A DNA stretch of 64,000 nt from CAWGOF01 sp963824225. GTDB taxonomy: Bacteria > Acidobacteriota > Polarisedimenticolia > Polarisedimenticolales > Polarisedimenticolaceae. The position numbers were made by a program, and so were the translations under genes. Below, in pieces: positions 44,146 to 51,891 of the stretch; position 1 is the stretch's first letter, and the number at the start of each line of letters is the position of its first letter. Below the pieces are notes generated by a model that was not told the origin of the DNA, did not search any database, and worked only from the letters and a program-made list of their open reading frames with translations. The stretch lies in the NCBI GenBank assembly GCA_963824225.1, contig CAWGOF010000003.1:806001-870000 (forward strand), in the 5' to 3' direction.

Positions 44146-44949
44146 TCAGGACTTCTCGGCGACGTAAACGATTCGCGACAGCCTGCGCTCGCTGGTCAGC
44201 CCGTGCACCGTTGCGAAGAACCGCTGCAGGCCGTCGAAACGCTCCTGACCCTCGATACGCAGCAAAGCGTCCTGGCGCGCCTCCCGCGCTGCGCGCCAGC
44301 GCTCGGAGACGGCGGCCGCGTTGTCGGTCACGTCCTCCTGGTGCACGAGTCGCAGGCCGGCCTGCGCCAGCAGGCGCTCGTTCGCTCCGAGCGGTACGAA
44401 GATGAACACGCCGATCGAGCTCCGCAGGGCCAGCTCCTCGCTCGTGACCGGGCCCGTGACGACGACCGGATCGGTGAACAGCGCGCGCCGCCCGGGGCGC
44501 AGCACGCGCTGCCACTCGCGCAGCACGCCGAGCCGGTTCGGGAGGTGGTTCATTGCGTCGATGCTCACGATCCCGTCGAACGATCCCTCGTCGAACGGCA
44601 GCTTGGCGTTCGCGTCGACGACCTGGAATCGAGCGCGCTCGGCTAGGCCCGCGTCGCTCGCCAGGCGCGACGCGTTGGCCACGCCGCCCTCGTTCACGTC
44701 GATCCCCGTGACGCGGCAGCCGGTCGTGCGCGCGAGGTACAGCGCCGGTCCGCCCGAGCCGCTCGCGACCTCGAGCACGTGCTCGTCCGGCGCGAGACCG
44801 AGCCATGGGATCAGCCGCTTGTACTCCTCGACGGTCAGCCAGCTCGTCTGCCCGATGTCCTCGCCGTACGTGTCCTTGCGCGCGTCGTCGAGCACCGAGT
44901 CGCCGAAGTGCTCGTACGAGCTGTCGTACAGGTCGACTCGCTCGGTCAT
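44146..44949 (-). CDS. Class I SAM-dependent methyltransferase (UbiE/Coq5-like)
   Basis: 267 residues from ATG 44949 ('MTERVDLYDSSYEHFGDSVLDD'). The SAM motif I is 'VLEVASGSGGPALYLA', motif post-I 'VTGIDVNEGGV', then 'FQVVDANAKLPFDEGSFDGIVSIDAMNHLPNR' and 'EWQRVLRPGRRALFTDP'. It methylates a small molecule of unknown nature. The first codons and start region (44920-44950) recur as a 31-bp copy at 45615-45645, so the 5' flank has been rearranged or hit by an insertion. Confidence 0.85.
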   Translation of the reverse strand: MTERVDLYDSSYEHFGDSVLDDARKDTYGEDIGQTSWLTVEEYKRLIPWLGLAPDEHVLEVASGSGGPALYLARTTGCRVTGIDVNEGGVANASRLASDAGLAERARFQVVDANAKLPFDEGSFDGIVSIDAMNHLPNRLGVLREWQRVLRPGRRALFTDPVVVTGPVTSEELALRSSIGVFIFVPLGANERLLAQAGLRLVHQEDVTDNAAAVSERWRAAREARQDALLRIEGQERFDGLQRFFATVHGLTSERRLSRIVYVAEKS

Positions 44950-44950
44950 G
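44920..44950. repeat. 31-bp direct repeat, copy 1 (methyltransferase start region)
   Basis: This stretch covers the start codon and first ten codons of the methyltransferase. It matches 45615-45645 with one mismatch, in the same orientation. The 664 bases between the copies hold the DUF4160/DUF2442 pair. Confidence 0.85.
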
Positions 44951-45005
44951 CCAGATTCTACCCGCCGAGATGCGAGCCTGAAACGATGGCCTTCAGTTTT
45001 GGCCG

Positions 45006-45023
45006 CTTCGGAGGGTTCCGAAG
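45006..45023. promoter_or_regulatory. Perfect 7-bp inverted repeat upstream of the DUF4160 gene
   Basis: CTTCGGA-GGGT-TCCGAAG lies 23 bases before the GTG of the DUF4160 gene. It may be an operator for a DNA-binding product of the module, or a small hairpin. A weak -10-like TAGTCT follows at 45035-45040. Confidence 0.45.
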
Positions 45024-45046
45024 ATCGAGGGTGGTAGTCTCTGCGG

Positions 45047-45286
45047 GTGAGTCCGACAATCTTCAAGGAACGCGGACTCCGGTTCTACTTCTTCTCGCGT
45101 GAAGAGACCCGGATCCACGTTCACGTGCAGGGCGACCGTGGCGAAGCCAAGTTTTGGCTGGAGCCTGAAGTTGAACTAGCTCAGAACTACGGCCTGAGCC
45201 AAGCCTCGGTGCGTACAGCGCTCCGAGTGATCCGCGAGCGTGAAAATGAGATCCGCAAGTCATGGAAAGCGCACTTCGGCCGCTGA
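45047..45286 (+). CDS. DUF4160-domain protein (possible toxin-antitoxin-like module)
   Basis: 79 residues from GTG 45047. The sequence 'PTIFKERGLRFYFFSREETRIHVHVQGDRGEAKFWLEPEVELAQNYGLSQ' and 'LRVIRERENEIRKSWKAHFG' fits DUF4160, with the 'HVHV' and 'AKFWLEP' marks. DUF4160 genes usually precede DUF2442 genes, as here, and the pair has been suspected of being toxin-antitoxin-like; I know of no firm biochemical proof. It overlaps the DUF2442 gene by about 40 bases. Confidence 0.82.
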   Translation: MSPTIFKERGLRFYFFSREETRIHVHVQGDRGEAKFWLEPEVELAQNYGLSQASVRTALRVIRERENEIRKSWKAHFGR

Positions 45287-45593
45287 AGTCACCAACATCT
45301 CCGCCGGGGGCTTTTGGCTTCTGCTCGGAGACCGGGAACTGCACCTGCCCTTCCGCAGGTTTCCCTGGTTCCGCCACGCCACAGTCGCCCAGTTGCTGAA
45401 CGTGAAGTGGCCGTCGGCGCATCACCTCTATTGGCCCGATCTCGACGTTGATCTCGCGGTCGAGTCAATCGAACATCCCGAGCGGTATCCGCTCGTCAGC
45501 GCTGCGCGGCCCGACTCCGCACCCCGCCCGCCGCGCCGCGTCGCATCGCTTGCGAAGAACGCCAGGCGTCGCACCGCGAGGCGCCCGCGCTAG
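45246..45593 (+). CDS. DUF2442-domain protein
   Basis: 115 residues from ATG 45246 (a GTG at 45240 is also possible). 'AAEVTNISAGGFWLLLGDRELHLPFRRFPWFRHATVAQLLNV', 'HHLYWPDLDVDLAVESIEHPERYPL' is the DUF2442 pattern, here with a basic tail rich in Arg/Ala that might contact nucleic acid. It is translated together with the DUF4160 gene. The function is unproven. Confidence 0.8.
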   Translation: MRSASHGKRTSAAEVTNISAGGFWLLLGDRELHLPFRRFPWFRHATVAQLLNVKWPSAHHLYWPDLDVDLAVESIEHPERYPLVSAARPDSAPRPPRRVASLAKNARRRTARRPR

Positions 45594-45614
45594 CTCTATT
45601 CCGCTCGAGGATGC

Positions 45615-45645
45615 GCTGTCGTACAGGTCGACACGCTCGGTCATG
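45615..45645. repeat. 31-bp direct repeat, copy 2 (orphan methyltransferase start)
   Basis: It repeats 44920-44950 with a single mismatch and still encodes 'MTERVDLYDS' on the minus strand, but no methyltransferase follows. It marks the far border of the DUF4160/DUF2442 segment. The 3' end of the group II intron lies 75 bases further on. Confidence 0.82.
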
Positions 45646-45773
45646 GGTTGGCCATGGCGTGGCGGCCGGGTCTCACGGGGCTGCAACGTTCCCCCTCCAA
45701 CACTTGCGGTCGCGACATTGGTAGAAATCAGGCGCGGTGCCCTTGCGGGCCCGGGTTCCTGAATCCCCCTTTC

Positions 45774-45806
45774 AAACCGTGCGTGCGGATTTCCCGCACA
45801 CGGCTT
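45774..45806 (-). ncRNA. Group II intron domain V
   Basis: On the minus strand it reads AAGCCGTGTGCGGGAAATCC then GCACGCACGGTTT, a 33-base hairpin with the AGC catalytic triad at its base, a GAAA-type apical loop and a two-base bulge. This is the standard domain V shape and close to the bacterial consensus. Confidence 0.88.
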
Positions 45807-45819
45807 ACCGATCGTCTTC

Positions 45820-47139
45820 TCATGCTGCGTGCGCGCCTCGAGGATAGCGGATCGTTCCGACCAGCCGATGCAGACCGAGTTCCCGGGCGAAGCGCGCCGG
45901 AGGCCACTGCTTCCTGGAAAACAGCCGCCGATCGGTTCGTTGGCGGGCGTACATCAACCGCACCAGGCGCTGGTTGACGTAGAGATCCACCTGCTGAAAC
46001 TTGATCGACGCGTTCCCCGTCCGGAAGTAGTTCCCCCATCCGCGAAGCACGGGGTTCAGGTCCCGGATGACTTCCCGGATGTCCTTCATCCCCGCCCTAC
46101 GCCGACGGTCCGTCAGCTCCCGTACTCGCTCGCGGATGCGGTTCATCGCCCTCGGAGACGGCCACCGAAACAGATACGTACGCCCCTTGAAGTGGGACCG
46201 CACGATCCGCAGGTAGCATCCCAGAAAGACGAATCCCTCCTTGCCGAGCCCCAGCTCGACCACCCGCGTCTTGTCCGGGTGCAGCTCCAGGCCGAGCATC
46301 CCCAGGATCTCCCGGACCCGCCGCAGCGCCTCGTCCGCCTGTGCTCGACTCCGGCAGAGCACGACGAAGTCGTCCGCGTAACGCACCAGCACTCCGAGAT
46401 GCCGGTGCTCACGTTCCCAGGCCTGATCCAGGGCATGCAGGTAGATGTTGGCCAGCAGCGGTGAGATCACGCCGCCCTGCGGTGTCCCCGCAAGGGTGTT
46501 CCTCACCTCTCCCTCCTCCATCACCCCGGCCTCGAGCCACTGCCGCAGGAGCTTCAGCACCCGCCGGTCCGAGATCCGTCGCTTCACAAACTCCATCAGC
46601 CTAGTCCGGTCGATCCGGTCGAAAAACTCGGATGTCCCCGTCCACGACATACCGATGGTCGCGACCCCGAATGCGGATCGCTTCCAGCGCACCCGTGGCT
46701 CCGCGTCGCGGTCGAAATCCGTGCGAGCAGTCCTTGAAGTCCGCCTCAAAGATCGGCTCGATCACGAGCTTCGCCGCAGCTGCACCACACGATCACGCAC
46801 CGTCGGGATCCCCAGCGGCCGCTGCTTCCCGTCGCTCTTCGGGATGTACCGCCGCCGCACCGGTTGCGGCCGGTACGTCCCACCGCGCAGCCGTTCCTCG
46901 ATTGCTCGAAGAAACGACTGCACTCCCTCCTGCTCGATCTGCTCCAAGGTCTGCCCATCGATCCCGGCAGCCCCGCGGTTCGATCGGACTCGCCTCCATG
47001 CCTCCGCCAGGACGTCACCCCGACAGATCCGGTCGTACAGCGCATGGAAACGCCGCCCCCGGCTGCGCTTGGCAGCCATGAAGAGCCCGCGCTGGAGTTT
47101 TCGCACTTTGTCCAGGGGGGTGTTGGGTCTTGCGGCCAT
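45820..47139 (-). pseudogene. ltrA: Group II intron reverse transcriptase/maturase, frameshifted
   Basis: Joined across frames it has about 440 residues. The start 'NTPLDKVRKLQRGLFMAAKRSRGRRFHALYDRI' leads to RT motifs 'GAAGIDGQTLEQI', 'RPLGIPTVRDRVVQ', 'GFRPRR', 'AGTPQGGVISPLLANIYLH' and the catalytic 'VRYADDFVVLC'. The maturase (X) domain ends 'LNPVLRGWGNYFRTGNASIKFQQVD'. No HNH endonuclease domain follows, fitting class C. One base is missing near 46783 (VVQ|AAAKLV) and another indel lies near 46625 (before 'FFDRIDRTRLM'). It is inactive unless these are sequence errors. Confidence 0.87.
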
Positions 47140-47707
47140 GCCCTCGCGCTTACCCCCAGTCGCGGACACGACCAAAGCAGGGCCCCTTCCCTCCGCCGGG
47201 CCTTTCCGTCCCGACCTCCCCGGTACTACGAGCCCCTCGGACTCCCTCTCGGCACGGTCCCCTTTCACCTTCGGCTTATAGGGACCGCCTTCGCCCGACG
47301 TGGCCGCCGAGGAGGGTCTCTCCTGTTCCGTATCAGGCTGTCGCTGCGTGCCGTCTTCCTTACCCCGGGAGAGTCCTGCGCGCCTCCGGTTCTCGCACGC
47401 GCAGTCTGTTGCCTTCGCCGCGACATGACCGGCTCGGCCTCTCCGCCTTTCGGCTCCTATCTCACGAGGCTGCAAAGTTCACGCTCTCGCATTCGGCCCG
47501 CAGCGTTGCTCCCCTCGCAGGAGCCTTACAGCTCCCTGAGGGCTTTCGACGCTCCGCTCAGACGGACGGCTCTCACCGTACGCCCGGAGCCTGCTACGCG
47601 GCGCCCCGGCAGGCTTACCGCGGCGGGACTCACACCCGCAAGTCTGGTACAGCATCTCCGCTCCCAGTCGGGAGCTTCGTTCAGGACGCACCATGCCAGG
47701 ATTCTAT

Positions 47708-47723
47708 CCCCGTAAACACGGGG
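47708..47723. terminator. Small hairpin next to the intron insertion site
   Basis: CCCCGT-AAAC-ACGGGG forms a perfect 6-bp stem. It lies in the 5' exon, 16 bases from the intron start. There is no clear T-run, so its role as a terminator is uncertain; it fits the hairpin preference of class IIC introns. Confidence 0.5.
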
Positions 47724-47807
47724 CAGGGACACTGGTCCAGCTCGGCTCCTGGACCAATCGTCGAACTGAGCGTAAGGTCACCCTGACGCCCGGAGGAGAG
47801 CTGCAAC

Positions 47808-48017
47808 GTGAGAACTTTCAAGTTCGTCGTGGAGCGGGATCCGGACACTGGAACTCTCGTGGGCTACGTCCCGGGTTGGCCGGGCGCGCATTCGCAGGGT
47901 GCCGATCTCGAGGAATTGCAGATCAACCTTCGCGAAGCAATCGAAATGCTCCTCGAGGATGGCGAGCCAGTTCTGGAATCCGAGTTCGTCGACGTCAGGA
48001 CGATCCAGGTCGCCTAG
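47808..48017 (+). CDS. hicB: HicB-family antitoxin
   Basis: 69 residues from GTG 47808, with GGAGGAGAG upstream. 'FKFVVERDPDTGTLVGYVPGWPGAHSQGADLEELQINLREAIEMLLED' is the partial RNase H-like HicB domain. There is no C-terminal HTH or ribbon-helix-helix, so it is a minimal HicB. It neutralises HicA and precedes hicA by 17 bases (the antitoxin-first order). Confidence 0.9.
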   Translation: MRTFKFVVERDPDTGTLVGYVPGWPGAHSQGADLEELQINLREAIEMLLEDGEPVLESEFVDVRTIQVA

Positions 48018-48034
48018 GTCCCCGGAAACGAGCA

Positions 48035-48259
48035 ATGCCCTCGGTGCCGGTCCTCAAGCCCCGCGAAGTGGTCGCGTTGCTTGAGGGTCTCGGGTTTGTT
48101 GAGGTGCGACAGCGTGGGTCGCACAAGCAGTTCCGACATCCCGATGGTCGTACTACGACCGTTCCCTTCCACGGTGCTCGGGATATCGCCCCCGCACTCT
48201 TGCGAAAGATCGCTCGGGACATCGGCCTCACCGTCGAAGAGCTCCTCGCGAGAAGGTAG
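48035..48259 (+). CDS. hicA: HicA-family mRNA interferase toxin
   Basis: 74 residues from ATG 48035. 'LKPREVVALLEGLGFVEVRQRGSHKQFRHPDGRTTTVPFHGARDIAPALLRKIARDIGLTVEELL' is a complete dsRBD-like HicA, with the catalytic His in 'GSHKQFRH'. It cleaves mRNA when released from HicB. The pair closes the accessory region next to the group II intron. Confidence 0.93.
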   Translation: MPSVPVLKPREVVALLEGLGFVEVRQRGSHKQFRHPDGRTTTVPFHGARDIAPALLRKIARDIGLTVEELLARR

Positions 48260-48371
48260 GCAGACCGCGTGAAGTACGGGCAGTACGGCCGACACGTTCC
48301 ATGGCCGTCCCTCCTCGCCCTATGCTAGCGTCTCGTCACACGATCGAGCGATCGATGACGGAGGAATGCCG

Positions 48372-48866
48372 ATGAGTACCGTGCGCTGGCTGCCGTTGCT
48401 GCTCCTTTCGTCCGTTGCCGTGTTTTCGGGCATCGCCCGCGCGGCGGACAAGACCGAGGCCCAGATGCTCGACGAGCATCTGCAGGTCGTTCGGGGCGAC
48501 ATCGCGGCCAAGCGCGACTCGGCGATCAAGACGCTCGTCCAGGTCGACGAGCAGCACGCCGCGGCGTTCCGCACGCTCAAGGAGCAGTACGACGCGGAGC
48601 TGAAGAAGATCTCCGACGCCCGGCAAGCGCTGATCCGCGAGTTCGTCGCCGGGCGCAAGAGCCTGACGCCCGAGAAGGCGCGCGACCTGGCGACGCGCTC
48701 GCTCGATCTCGACGACAAGCGCAACGCGCTCCGACGCAAGTACTTCGATCTGATGGCGACCCAGGTCTCGCCGATCGCGGCCGCTCAGTTCCTGCAGGTC
48801 GAGCGGCAGTTCGAGACGATGGCCGACCTCAAGGTCGCGACCACGATGCCGCTCGCCGGAGAGTGA
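48372..48866 (+). CDS. Small exported helical protein, unknown
   Basis: 164 residues from ATG 48372 (GGAGGA at optimal distance; ATG 48366 is too close). A signal peptide (WLPLLLLSSVAVFSGIARA) precedes a nearly all-helical, highly charged protein: 'AQMLDEHLQVVRGDIAAKRDSAIKTLVQVDEQHAAAFRTLKEQYDAELKKI' and 'KYFDLMATQVSPIAAAQFLQVERQFE'. The layout resembles Spy/CpxP-like or LTXXQ periplasmic proteins, but those motifs are not certain. It may be a periplasmic chaperone or metal sensor. Confidence 0.65.
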   Translation: MSTVRWLPLLLLSSVAVFSGIARAADKTEAQMLDEHLQVVRGDIAAKRDSAIKTLVQVDEQHAAAFRTLKEQYDAELKKISDARQALIREFVAGRKSLTPEKARDLATRSLDLDDKRNALRRKYFDLMATQVSPIAAAQFLQVERQFETMADLKVATTMPLAGE

Positions 48867-48879
48867 ACGAGGACCCGGC

Positions 48880-49716
48880 CTACTTGATCCCGACCACGTA
48901 GGCCACCCAGCCCGACTGGTTCTCGAACCGCACGCGGCGCCGATACACTCCGTCCGTGTCGTCGGCCTTGTCGTCCCAGCCCTCGACGTACACGTCGACG
49001 CTGCGGAAGCCGGCCTCGAGGAGCAGATCGCGCAGCTCGGCCAGGGTCCACAGGCGCCAGTCGTAGGTGAACGCGCGGTCGATCTTGCGCACATGGCCAT
49101 TTTTCCGGACACGGAACCCGATGTGGCACACGGTGCGGTGGTCGACCGGGTTGTAGCTCGCCTGCTGCCACACGTAGGTGAAGCGCGGCACGCGCGAGCC
49201 GTCGAATGCCGTACACGGGGCGATGCTGCGCGTCTCGATGACCTCGCAGATCGCCTCGGTGCCGCCGTAGGCGTCGAGAAACAGAAGCCCGCCCGGACGC
49301 AGCGCCCGGTAGGCCGTGCGCAGATAGACCAGCAGATCGGTCCGCTCGCGGAACACGAAGTACGAGAAGTTCAGCGCGCAGACGACGTCGACCTTCGGCG
49401 TCCGCGCGGTCCGGACGTCGGCCCGCAGGAGCGTCACGCGCGAGCGCGCATCGCCCAGCCGGGCGACGTAGTTCCGACGCCCCCAGTCGAGCGTTCGCTC
49501 GTCGAGGTCGACGCCCCACGCCCGGTTCTCCGGTCGCCGCTTGACCCACTCGCAGGCGAGCGCCGCGGTGCCGCAGAAGTCCTCGCGGAACAGGCGAAAT
49601 CGCGCTCCCCGATGGTGGTTCCGGTACACGCGCTCGAAGAAGTCGAGGTCCACGTCGGTCGACTGCACGGCCGCGCTGTACAGCACGTGCTTGTCCAGAT
49701 CGAGACTCCGTCTCAC
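48880..49716 (-). CDS. Class I SAM-dependent methyltransferase
   Basis: 278 residues from a GTG that overlaps the upstream stop as GTGA. It starts 'SLDLDKHVLYSAAVQSTDVDLDFFERVYRNHH', then motif I-like 'LFREDFCGTAALACEWVKRR', 'AWGVDLDERTLDWGR', 'VTLLRADVRT', 'VCALNFSYFVFRERTDLLVYLRTAYRALRPGGLLFLDAYGG'. The 'EDFCGTA' SAM loop and 'CALNFSY' are marks of a distinct small-molecule methyltransferase subgroup. The substrate is unknown. It is co-translated with the PQQ-propeller protein. Confidence 0.85.
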   Translation of the reverse strand: MRRSLDLDKHVLYSAAVQSTDVDLDFFERVYRNHHRGARFRLFREDFCGTAALACEWVKRRPENRAWGVDLDERTLDWGRRNYVARLGDARSRVTLLRADVRTARTPKVDVVCALNFSYFVFRERTDLLVYLRTAYRALRPGGLLFLDAYGGTEAICEVIETRSIAPCTAFDGSRVPRFTYVWQQASYNPVDHRTVCHIGFRVRKNGHVRKIDRAFTYDWRLWTLAELRDLLLEAGFRSVDVYVEGWDDKADDTDGVYRRRVRFENQSGWVAYVVGIK

Positions 49717-51275
49717 GGTTGCTCCTCTGCGGTCTGCGGTAGCTCGTAGCACGCGGCCTCGACGTCGTTGCGCACGAGCAGGTGTCGTCCGGCGAGCGCG
49801 GGGTGGTTCCAGGTCTTGCCGCGCAGGGCGTGGATCCGGCCGCGCTCGACGTACCCCGCGGGGCTCGCGTCGACGAGCGCCACGTCCCCCGCCTCGCCCT
49901 GGACGAGGAGCAGGTCCCGCGCCAGGATCGTCTGGCCGTGACCGTAGCGCCCGCCCTTCCAGCGGCGCTGTCCCGTTTCCAAATCGATGCAGGCGAGGCG
50001 TCCGTCGTCGAGCCCGTAGAGATAGCCGTCGCGGTGCACGACGTTCGTGAACTTGGCCTTGAGAGCGATCGTCTCCCACACGAGACGGGCCACGAGCTTG
50101 CCGTCGCGGTTCCCGATCTCCAGGAGCTTCCCACCGACGCCGTAGCCGCTCGACAGGAACAGACGATCGCCCGGAAGCACGACCGGCTGCGACACCTTCT
50201 CCGTGCCCTCGGGCCACGGGAACGCCCACAGCCGGCTCCCGGTCGTCGCATCGTGACCCACGACGTTGCTCTGCGTCAGAACGACGATCTGCTCGATCCC
50301 CGCGAGGCTGACTTTGATCGGCGAGCTGTACGCCGCCGGATCGTCGCCCCCGCTCCACACGCGCTCGCCCGTCGCTCGGTCGTAGGCGATCAACGATCGG
50401 CCGGAGGCGCCGCCCGCGAGGACGACGACCTGGTCGCCATGCACGAGGGGTGAGCCGCTGACCCCATAGACCGGGCGGTTCGCCCCGCTGTCCTCGAGGA
50501 TGTCGATGCTCCACAGGGCGCTCCCCGTCTCGAGATCGAGCGCGTGCAGGAGGCCCGTGGCGCCGAGCGCGTACACGCGGCCGTCGGCGATCGTCGGCGT
50601 CGCGCGGGGGCCCGGACCGCCGAGCGCGTCCTCGTGCCGCGCGCGGGCCGCGTGGGCCCACACCGGCTCGCCCGTCAGGCGGTCGTAGCACGAGACGACC
50701 TCGTCGTCGCCGCGCTGCTCCTGGGTCACGGCGTAGCGCCCCGAGACGGCGAACGCCGACCACCCGGCACCGATCGGCCGACGCCACAGCTCCCGTGGCG
50801 GCTCGGCGCTCCAGTCCGGGGACAGCTGGGATTCGGGCAGGCTGCCATCGCGCCCGGGCCCGAGAAACTGGGGATAGTCGCCGACCGGAGCGTCGGTCGT
50901 CGCGGGGGCCGAGCGCGGCGGGGCGGCCACCACCGCCTCGGGTCGGGCGCGCTCCGACCAGCGCCAGCCCAGCACGGGCACGACGTCGCCCGTCACGCCG
51001 CGGCGCTCGAGGAGCGAGCCCAGGACGACCGGGATCGCCACGAGCGCAAGCAACCCGAAGAGCCGCCGGCGCCACGGCAGGCGCGAGAGAGCGAGGAGCC
51101 ACAGCACGATCAGCGCGAAGCCGATCGCGCCGACCGCATAGGACGCGACCACGCGGTCCTGGCGCTGTGTGCCGACGAACTTCCAGACCCACACGAGCGT
51201 CGCGCCGATCCCGACGAGGATCAGCCACAGGGGCCACAGTCGGGCTGGGCGTCGCACGCGCCGGGATGAGAGCAC
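49713..51275 (-). CDS. PQQ-like beta-propeller membrane protein
   Basis: About 520 residues. Three N-terminal helices (LWPLWLILVGIGATLVWVW, VASYAVGAIGFALIVLWLLAL, LFGLLALVAIPVVLG) anchor a periplasmic eight-bladed-type propeller with PQQ/BamB repeats such as 'VVSCYDRLTGEPVWAH', 'LLHALDLETGSALWSI', 'LIAYDRATGERVWSG', 'VVGHDATTGSRLWAF' and 'LACIDLETGQRRWKG'. No PQQ-dehydrogenase catalytic residues are obvious, so binding or scaffold is more likely than oxidation. GTG at 51275 is the best start, but 51257 is also possible. Confidence 0.82.
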   Translation of the reverse strand: MLSSRRVRRPARLWPLWLILVGIGATLVWVWKFVGTQRQDRVVASYAVGAIGFALIVLWLLALSRLPWRRRLFGLLALVAIPVVLGSLLERRGVTGDVVPVLGWRWSERARPEAVVAAPPRSAPATTDAPVGDYPQFLGPGRDGSLPESQLSPDWSAEPPRELWRRPIGAGWSAFAVSGRYAVTQEQRGDDEVVSCYDRLTGEPVWAHAARARHEDALGGPGPRATPTIADGRVYALGATGLLHALDLETGSALWSIDILEDSGANRPVYGVSGSPLVHGDQVVVLAGGASGRSLIAYDRATGERVWSGGDDPAAYSSPIKVSLAGIEQIVVLTQSNVVGHDATTGSRLWAFPWPEGTEKVSQPVVLPGDRLFLSSGYGVGGKLLEIGNRDGKLVARLVWETIALKAKFTNVVHRDGYLYGLDDGRLACIDLETGQRRWKGGRYGHGQTILARDLLLVQGEAGDVALVDASPAGYVERGRIHALRGKTWNHPALAGRHLLVRNDVEAACYELPQTAEEQP

Positions 51276-51320
51276 GAACGCGGGACCCTGCCAAGCCCCC
51301 GGAGATGCTAGGCTCGGCTC

Positions 51321-51872
51321 GTGCACCGGCGCTCGGCGCTCCACGCGCTTCTGCTCGCGCATCGCCCGCTCGACGAGCGCGAGCGTGGCTTCCGCTTACG
51401 GATGCTCGACCTGCTCGATGCGCCGGGCGACCCGTTCCGGCGCGACCGGTTCGATCCGGGCCACTTCACGGCAAGTGCGTTCGTCCTCGCGCCCGACGGG
51501 AACGCCCTGCTCGAGGTGCACCACGTCAAGCTCGGACGCTGGCTCCAGCCGGGTGGCCACGTCGAGCCCGGAGACGAGTCGCTCGCTGCCGCGGCGCGGC
51601 GCGAGGTGCTCGAGGAGACGGGGCTAGGAGACCTCGCGCCCGAGCCCGGCGCGCCTGAGCCCTTCGACCTCGACATCCATCCGATCCCGGCCCACCGTGC
51701 GGAGCCCGCGCACCTGCACTTCGACGTGCGGTTCCTGTTTCGCTCCGGATCGGTCGAGGCTCGTGCCGGCCCCGAGGCCCGCGCCATCCGCTGGACGCCG
51801 CTCGACCAGGTGCCGGCGCTCGTGCGCGCGCGAATATGGGGTCAGGTCTCGGGGTCAGGTCTCGAGACCTGA
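51321..51872 (+). CDS. Nudix hydrolase
   Basis: 183 residues from GTG 51321. The Nudix box is complete: 'GGHVEPGDESLAAAARREVLEETGL' fits G-x5-E-x7-R-E-U-x-E-E-x-G-U. It is preceded by 'FVLAPDGNALLEVHHVKLGRWLQPGG' and followed by 'HLHFDVRFLFRSGS' and 'IRWTPLDQVPAL'. It should hydrolyse a nucleoside diphosphate-linked or related substrate. The last residues and the stop come from a palindromic element (51836-51891), so the original C-terminus may have been replaced. Confidence 0.9.
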   Translation: MHRRSALHALLLAHRPLDERERGFRLRMLDLLDAPGDPFRRDRFDPGHFTASAFVLAPDGNALLEVHHVKLGRWLQPGGHVEPGDESLAAAARREVLEETGLGDLAPEPGAPEPFDLDIHPIPAHRAEPAHLHFDVRFLFRSGSVEARAGPEARAIRWTPLDQVPALVRARIWGQVSGSGLET

Positions 51873-51891
51873 CCCCGAGACCTGACCCCAT
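51836..51891. repeat. Perfect 56-bp palindrome built of GGGGTCAGGTCTC units
   Basis: The sequence equals its own reverse complement over 28 + 28 bases. Each arm contains two copies of GGGTCAGGTCTC. It lies between the convergent Nudix and thioredoxin-reductase genes, overlapping both ends, and could act as a bidirectional terminator. It is the same kind of element as the one at 23953-24015, with a different core. Confidence 0.9.

Larger units (their letters stand above)
45721..47691 (-). mobile_element. Group II intron (probable class IIC), about 1.97 kb
   Basis: Read on the minus strand. The 5' end is GTGCG at 47691, matching the group II consensus. About 550 bases of structured, non-coding domain I-III sequence (47140-47691) follow, with the reverse transcriptase ORF in the domain IV position, domain V at 45774-45806, and a domain VI-like hairpin ending ...GATTTCTAC near 45721. 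A 6-bp hairpin (47708-47723) stands 16 bases before the 5' splice site, as expected for class IIC introns that insert after terminator stems. The ORF is frameshifted, so mobility is doubtful, but the RNA core looks intact. Exact 3' end is estimated. Confidence 0.82.
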
